DNA of 7,856 bases from Clostridiales bacterium (GTDB lineage Bacteria; Bacillota; Clostridia; Oscillospirales; JAAYOS01), in the NCBI GenBank assembly GCA_012521525.1, contig JAAYMG010000119.1, forward strand, positions 1 through 7,856, given 5' to 3'. Shown piece by piece: positions 5,026 to 7,856 of this stretch (the first letter of the stretch is position 1; each line of letters starts with the position of its first letter). The translations under genes and the position numbers were made by a program. The notes under the pieces are model-generated. The model saw nothing but the letters and a program-made list of their open reading frames with translations, was not told the DNA's origin and did no database searches.

Positions 5026-5253
5026 ATGAAACCGAATCCTGACGATCGCAGCGACAATGTAAAGAAGATCCAAAAACACATAAACCATACCATCCGCAAC
5101 ATGGAGCTTGCCGAAGAAATGATCGCCAAAACCGATGACCCGAATCAGCGGCAGGCCCTTATCGAAAAAAACAAGCGCAGGGAACAGGCCCTTGAAGGTT
5201 TCAGAAATGAAATAAGGGAAGAAGCGAAAGCGCTGAAGAAGGACCACGATTAA
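5026..5253 (+). CDS. tlp: Small acid-soluble spore protein Tlp
   Basis: A 75-residue hydrophilic protein of the Tlp family, made in the forespore and packed in the spore core. The N-terminal NPDDRSDNVKKIQ (residues 4-16) is the family hallmark, almost the same as in Bacillus subtilis Tlp. It is followed by helical segments including EKNKRREQALEGFRNEI (47-63), another strongly conserved block. It has no cysteine, so despite the name (thioredoxin-like protein) it is no redox enzyme. The chosen ATG at 5026 has AGGGAG at 5014-5019 six bases upstream. An in-frame ATG at 5020 abuts that Shine-Dalgarno and is unlikely, and the longer extension to 4927 crosses the promoter. It is monocistronic: sigma-G-like promoter upstream, hairpin terminator downstream. 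It is the best single evidence that the organism sporulates. Confidence 0.93.
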   Translation: MKPNPDDRSDNVKKIQKHINHTIRNMELAEEMIAKTDDPNQRQALIEKNKRREQALEGFRNEIREEAKALKKDHD

Positions 5254-5320
5254 AGGTACGGCCATAAGATCTCATATGCTGCCTTCTTAAAACTCGTTAT
5301 TTTATATGAAAATGCTATAA

Positions 5321-5361
5321 GAGGGCTTCCGCACCTGTATTGGTGCAGGGCCCTCATTTTT
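5321..5361 (+). terminator. Intrinsic terminator after tlp
   Basis: GAGGGC (5321-5326) pairs with GCCCTC (5350-5355) and GCACC (5331-5335) with GGTGC (5342-5346), around a six-base loop with a small internal loop between the stems. ATTTTTATG follows. It lies between convergent tlp and the chemoreceptor-like gene and may also slow minus-strand transcripts, although the U run favours the plus direction. Confidence 0.75.
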
Positions 5362-5415
5362 ATGCTTTACACTATACTTACGGTAATATATATTGCACGA
5401 AATGCCGAACCACAA

Positions 5416-6252
5416 TCAAAGGCTGTCTGCTATGGACCGTACATGGCCGGCAATTTCGCTGATCTTATTTAGTGAATCGGCAATTTCCTTCAGAGTATCC
5501 GCCTGGCGCTGGAAAAGATCCGAACTTGACACGATTTTACCCGAAATAAATCCGACCGACTTGGTCATTTCGGCAAGCGTCTTTTCTATCTTCGAAACTG
5601 ATTCGGTAGCGGACTTCGACAGGCGCTGTATTTCCTCAGCGACAACACGAAAACCTCTCCCTGCCTGACCGGAGTTGGCTGCTTCGATCGCAGCATTTAT
5701 TCCCAGAAGATTGGTCTGCAGTGAAATGTTCTGTATCATCTTGACTATCTGTGAGGTTCCTTCGGTCTCCTTGCTGGTCTTGACGCTCATATCGGCCAGT
5801 TCCCTGTTGTCGGCGGCCAGCGATTGGACACCTTGCAGCAGATTGAGGATGGAATCTTTTGACTGGTCCAGCAGTTCAAAAAGGTTTTGCGACATTTCCT
5901 TCATCTCGGATGAACGCTTCAGGCTTCTGCCCACCGCTATACAGCCTACTACATTTCCATTTTCGTCATGAAGCGGCACCGAATACGACCGGAACGGGAC
6001 ACCATAGACAGACGGCGGTATCTCCTTGACCACAGGGGTATCGGTCTCAATGGCGGTCCTGACTCCTCCCGCAGGTATCGGGTCCCCGTATCCTCCTTTG
6101 ATCGGAAGGCTTGGCGGAGCCTGGTTTATCAAAAAAATCTCGCGGTTCGTCAATGCTACAGATACCTCGTCCTCAAAGAAATGAGGAATATAAGGCATCA
6201 TGACAGCCGCACTTTTGAGTACTTCATGCTCATTTTCCATAAACTCATACAT
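5416..6252 (-). CDS. Soluble methyl-accepting-chemotaxis-type signalling protein
   Basis: A 278-residue protein with no transmembrane segment. Residues about 1-110 form a single PAS/Cache-like sensor, with YGVPFRSYSVPLHDENGNVV (83-102) then GCIAVGRS as its typical strand-turn-strand end. Residues 115-278 form a coiled-coil signalling domain. Its hairpin tip (about 173-212: ISLQTNLLGINAAIEAANSG, GRGFRVVAEEIQRLS) is the CheA/CheW-binding signature of methyl-accepting chemotaxis proteins. The coils are short, as in the cytoplasmic B. subtilis receptor YfmS. No CheR-binding tail peptide and no obvious methylation site pair are seen, so it may act without adaptation or outside flagellar control. 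The ATG at 6252 has only a weak Shine-Dalgarno (GAGGATGG). It has its own very good promoter and is downstream of lgt. The ligand is unknown. Confidence 0.9.
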   Translation of the reverse strand: MYEFMENEHEVLKSAAVMMPYIPHFFEDEVSVALTNREIFLINQAPPSLPIKGGYGDPIPAGGVRTAIETDTPVVKEIPPSVYGVPFRSYSVPLHDENGNVVGCIAVGRSLKRSSEMKEMSQNLFELLDQSKDSILNLLQGVQSLAADNRELADMSVKTSKETEGTSQIVKMIQNISLQTNLLGINAAIEAANSGQAGRGFRVVAEEIQRLSKSATESVSKIEKTLAEMTKSVGFISGKIVSSSDLFQRQADTLKEIADSLNKISEIAGHVRSIADSL

Positions 6253-6310
6253 GTTAAAGGCACCATCCTCTGCAAAAGTATCGTCAGGCCATATTTATTT
6301 CTACAAATTT

Positions 6311-6339
6311 AATATACTCTACCTGTCTGATAATGTCAA
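6311..6339 (-). promoter_or_regulatory. Sigma-A promoter of the chemoreceptor-like gene
   Basis: On the minus strand, TTGACA (6334-6339) and TATATT (6311-6316) are exactly 17 bases apart, close to the vegetative consensus. The leader is about 50 bases. Many clostridial and bacillar chemotaxis genes use sigma-D instead; no sigma-D-like motif was noticed here. Confidence 0.7.
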
Positions 6340-6389
6340 TTATTATACAATTATGACAATATTTTTGTCCCGATATGCAGTAAGAAATT

Positions 6390-7172
6390 TTACATTTCCC
6401 CGGTCCTTCTCTTCCTCGCAGGATCGATCAGGATCATTCCCGCAATAAAAAGGATGATGCTGATCCATTGTGACGTCGACAGTCCAAAAAGAAAACCCCT
6501 GTACTCATCCCACCTGAAATATTCGAGGATAAACCGGGCGATCGTATATGACATAAGGTAACAGCCTAAAAGAGCTCCCTTGCCTCGAGCTCTGCGCGCG
6601 ATCAAAATAAGAAACATGAATATAGCAAAGTTGCACGCCGCCTCGACAAGCTGGACCGGAAACAGCGGTATACCATGCGGTGCAAAAGGCGATTTGTCAA
6701 AATACATGCCCAATGGCCCATAATGCTCGATGCCATAACAGCATCCCGCAAAAAAACATCCCAACCTGCCAAAAGCATGCGCCAGCGGTACCGAGGGTAT
6801 CAGCGCATCGATCAAAGGCAAAAAATCAAGCCTGTACCTCCTGCAGTATATAAAAATGGCGGATACACCGCCTATCACACCGCCATAAAAGACGAATCCT
6901 CCCGAAATCAGCTGGCTCATAAGCTCCCTGTCTTTGATTATCATGTAGAAATTATCTGTGACGAAACGCAAGACTGTAAGCAAATAAAGAAGCTTCGCCC
7001 CTGCCACCGTACCGATAGCTCCATACAGTGATGCAAATACAAGGTCTTCCTTTTTAAACCCGGTAGATTTTGCCCGCGCAAGCGCCACCAAAATACCGGC
7101 CACCAATCCGAGCACAATCATCAATCCGTACATGGCGACCTCAAAACCAAGGACATTGATCTTCGGCAGCAT
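6390..7172 (-). CDS. lgt: Phosphatidylglycerol-prolipoprotein diacylglyceryl transferase
   Basis: Lgt moves diacylglycerol from phosphatidylglycerol onto the lipobox cysteine of prolipoproteins, the first step of lipoprotein maturation, in the plasma membrane. This 260-residue protein has about seven hydrophobic segments. Recognisable sites are Tyr15; GGFVFYGGVIGG (91-102), in which Tyr96 takes the place of E. coli His103; HAFGRLGCFFAGCCYG (132-147), containing the essential Arg (Arg136, E. coli Arg143); FPVQLVEA (171-178); and RFILEYFR (213-220), matching the Arg/Glu pair near E. coli Arg239. The Cys-rich GCFFAGCCYG variant is, to my knowledge, common in anaerobic Firmicutes. The ATG at 7172 follows GGGGGT (7178-7183) by five bases. 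No clear promoter lies directly upstream; a terminator separates it from the DUF4190 gene, so expression may depend on read-through or an undetected promoter. Confidence 0.93.
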   Translation of the reverse strand: MLPKINVLGFEVAMYGLMIVLGLVAGILVALARAKSTGFKKEDLVFASLYGAIGTVAGAKLLYLLTVLRFVTDNFYMIIKDRELMSQLISGGFVFYGGVIGGVSAIFIYCRRYRLDFLPLIDALIPSVPLAHAFGRLGCFFAGCCYGIEHYGPLGMYFDKSPFAPHGIPLFPVQLVEAACNFAIFMFLILIARRARGKGALLGCYLMSYTIARFILEYFRWDEYRGFLFGLSTSQWISIILFIAGMILIDPARKRRTGEM

Positions 7173-7192
7173 AATATACCCCCATCGACACT

Positions 7193-7238
7193 AAAAAAGA
7201 ATCCGCCCTTGGTTCGCCGTCAGGCATGCACAAGGGCG
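7193..7238 (-). terminator. Intrinsic terminator after the DUF4190-like gene
   Basis: On the minus strand, CGCCCTTG (7231-7238) pairs perfectly with CAAGGGCG (7204-7211). The 19-base loop contains a nested GCC-TGAC-GGC, and after GATTC comes a T6 run (7193-7198). It ends 21 bases before the lgt start and could act as a partial terminator, reducing lgt expression relative to the upstream gene. Confidence 0.78.
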
Positions 7239-7274
7239 TTTCCTCACTCATGTTTTTATTACCGGTTTTTAGGA

Positions 7275-7595
7275 TCAATAATAATTGGCCAACTGACCAA
7301 GCGCTCCAACACAGGCGACGCAAGCTATGAACGACACGGCGCAGAATGCCAGACCTATGACCGAAAGTACGATACCGGCTGTTGCCATTCCTGACGGATT
7401 TTCCTTTCTGGCTGAAATACCGAGGATCAGTCCGACTATACCGGCTATAATACCCACAAACGCAGCCGTACCTGTGAAAATAAAGACCAGGCTGACTATT
7501 CCGAGTACCAATGAGGCAATAGCCTTTCCGCCCGATTTCTGGTTATTGCCGGGGTTAGGAGTCGGATTCGGGTTAACATTGGGGTTTTGATCCAT
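7275..7595 (-). CDS. DUF4190-like small membrane protein
   Basis: A 106-residue protein with a hydrophilic, Asn/Pro-repeat N-terminus (NPNVNPNPTPNPGN, 4-17) and a positively charged step (QKSGGK), followed by two to three hydrophobic segments (about 25-44, 45-61, 70-98). AIASLVLGIVSLV (25-37), GIVGLILGISARK (52-64) and MATAGIVLSVIGLAF (70-84) are the repeated Gly-rich pattern of DUF4190 domains. Such proteins sit in the cytoplasmic membrane; their role is unknown. The ATG at 7595 has GAGGAG (7603-7608) seven bases upstream. It has one or two promoters of its own and a strong terminator before lgt, so it is probably monocistronic with some read-through. The Asn/Pro tail may be a flexible cytoplasmic linker. 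Confidence 0.85.
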   Translation of the reverse strand: MDQNPNVNPNPTPNPGNNQKSGGKAIASLVLGIVSLVFIFTGTAAFVGIIAGIVGLILGISARKENPSGMATAGIVLSVIGLAFCAVSFIACVACVGALGQLANYY

Positions 7596-7628
7596 ATCTT
7601 CTCTCCTCTTTCATAAGGATTTTTTTAT

Positions 7629-7657
7629 ATTATACCTTTATATCGATATAATATCTA
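7629..7657 (-). promoter_or_regulatory. Proximal promoter of the DUF4190-like gene
   Basis: On the minus strand, TAGATA (7652-7657) and a perfect TATAAT (7629-7634) are separated by 17 bases. The leader to the ATG is about 27 bases. The surroundings are very AT-rich, so a chance -10 is possible. Confidence 0.45.
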
Positions 7658-7685
7658 AAAAATTAAAAATTATATATTAAAGAAT

Positions 7686-7714
7686 ATCTTAACATTATGA
7701 AGCAAAAATGTCAA
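7686..7714 (-). promoter_or_regulatory. Distal promoter of the DUF4190-like gene
   Basis: On the minus strand, a perfect TTGACA (7709-7714) and TAAGAT (7686-7691) are spaced by 17 bases. It would give a leader of about 85 bases. With the proximal candidate it may form a tandem pair. Confidence 0.5.
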
Positions 7715-7789
7715 TATTATACTGTACTTTGATAGCGTCAAGATACTATGGGTTTTAAAAGCAAGAATATCCCCTGCATATCGTTTAAC

Positions 7790-7856
7790 CTAGGAATCCC
7801 TTATTGATTTAAGAAATTCGTGAGCCCAAGTCCTTTTACCAATGTTCAAAACTGTG
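7790..7856 (-). CDS. Possible C-terminal fragment of an unidentified gene at the right edge
   Basis: The minus strand is open from the window edge for 22 codons, reading VLNIGKRTWAHEFLKSIRDS before a TAG at 7790-7792. The residue mix looks protein-like (basic, amphipathic, WA-EFL). The length is too short to exclude chance, and no clear terminator follows. WAxxFL tails occur in several families, including trehalose-phosphate synthases, but identity cannot be claimed. If real, it reads in the same direction as the DUF4190-like gene, about 195 bases upstream of it. Confidence 0.3.
   Translation of the reverse strand, partial: TVLNIGKRTWAHEFLKSIRDS

Noticed and set aside
5258..5282. Weak dyad GGC-CATA...TATG-ct-GCC after tlp as a terminator
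   Set aside because: It is poorly paired and has no proper U run; the much stronger hairpin at 5321-5361 explains termination.
6375..6400. Small dyad GTAAG...TTAC overlapping the lgt stop as a terminator
   Set aside because: Only four base pairs, AT-rich and without a U run on the minus strand.
7141..7251. 36-codon minus ORF beginning ATGAGTGAGG before lgt, possible leader peptide
   Set aside because: No Shine-Dalgarno; the frame runs through the terminator hairpin and overlaps the lgt start out of frame.
1..7856. Mobile elements, CRISPR array, tRNA or rRNA genes, toxin-antitoxin or defence system
   Set aside because: No transposase or integrase motifs, regularly spaced identical repeats, cloverleaf or rRNA-like sequence were recognised on either strand.

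Overview
The window suggests an anaerobic or facultative endospore-forming member of the Firmicutes, most likely class Clostridia. The support is a recognisable spore protein gene (tlp) with a sigma-G-like promoter, strong Shine-Dalgarno sequences, sigma-A promoters close to consensus, AT-rich gaps between moderately GC-rich genes, a membrane pyrophosphatase, a soluble chemoreceptor-like protein and a DUF4190-type membrane protein. The genus cannot be fixed from the sequence alone.

Left part (1-3210): The first 95 bases, read leftwards, are the N-terminus of a flavin/NAD(P) oxidoreductase of the NADH dehydrogenase-2 type, with a very good promoter. A 46-residue gene of unknown function (587-727, minus) and a doubtful 32-residue ORF upstream of it run leftwards. 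Divergent from them is hppA (1069-3150, plus), a K+-independent-type proton-pumping pyrophosphatase closed by a strong hairpin.

Middle (3210-5361): An AT-rich gap leads to a small two-CxxC protein (3545-3772, plus) whose only well-placed start codon is AUA. It converges, with one base between stops, on a stand-alone HD-domain phosphohydrolase resembling the C-terminal half of CCA-adding enzymes (3774-4469, minus). Upstream of the HD gene is a 35-residue very basic protein (4542-4649, minus). A perfect 20-bp dyad overlaps a minus-strand promoter at about 4921-4951. Next to it, in the opposite direction, lies tlp (5026-5253, plus), ended by a hairpin terminator.

Right part (5416-7856): Three minus-strand genes follow: a soluble methyl-accepting-type signalling protein (5416-6252), lgt for lipoprotein maturation (6390-7172), and a DUF4190-like membrane protein (7275-7595). 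A terminator separates the last two. A possible C-terminal fragment of another gene lies at the right edge.

The genes look like independent housekeeping, envelope, energy and sporulation units rather than one pathway. I found no mobile element, CRISPR array, tRNA or rRNA, and no clear multi-gene undescribed system. The points most worth following are the AUA start, the operator-like dyad, the altered ion-gate residue in the pyrophosphatase, and the small conserved-looking proteins.
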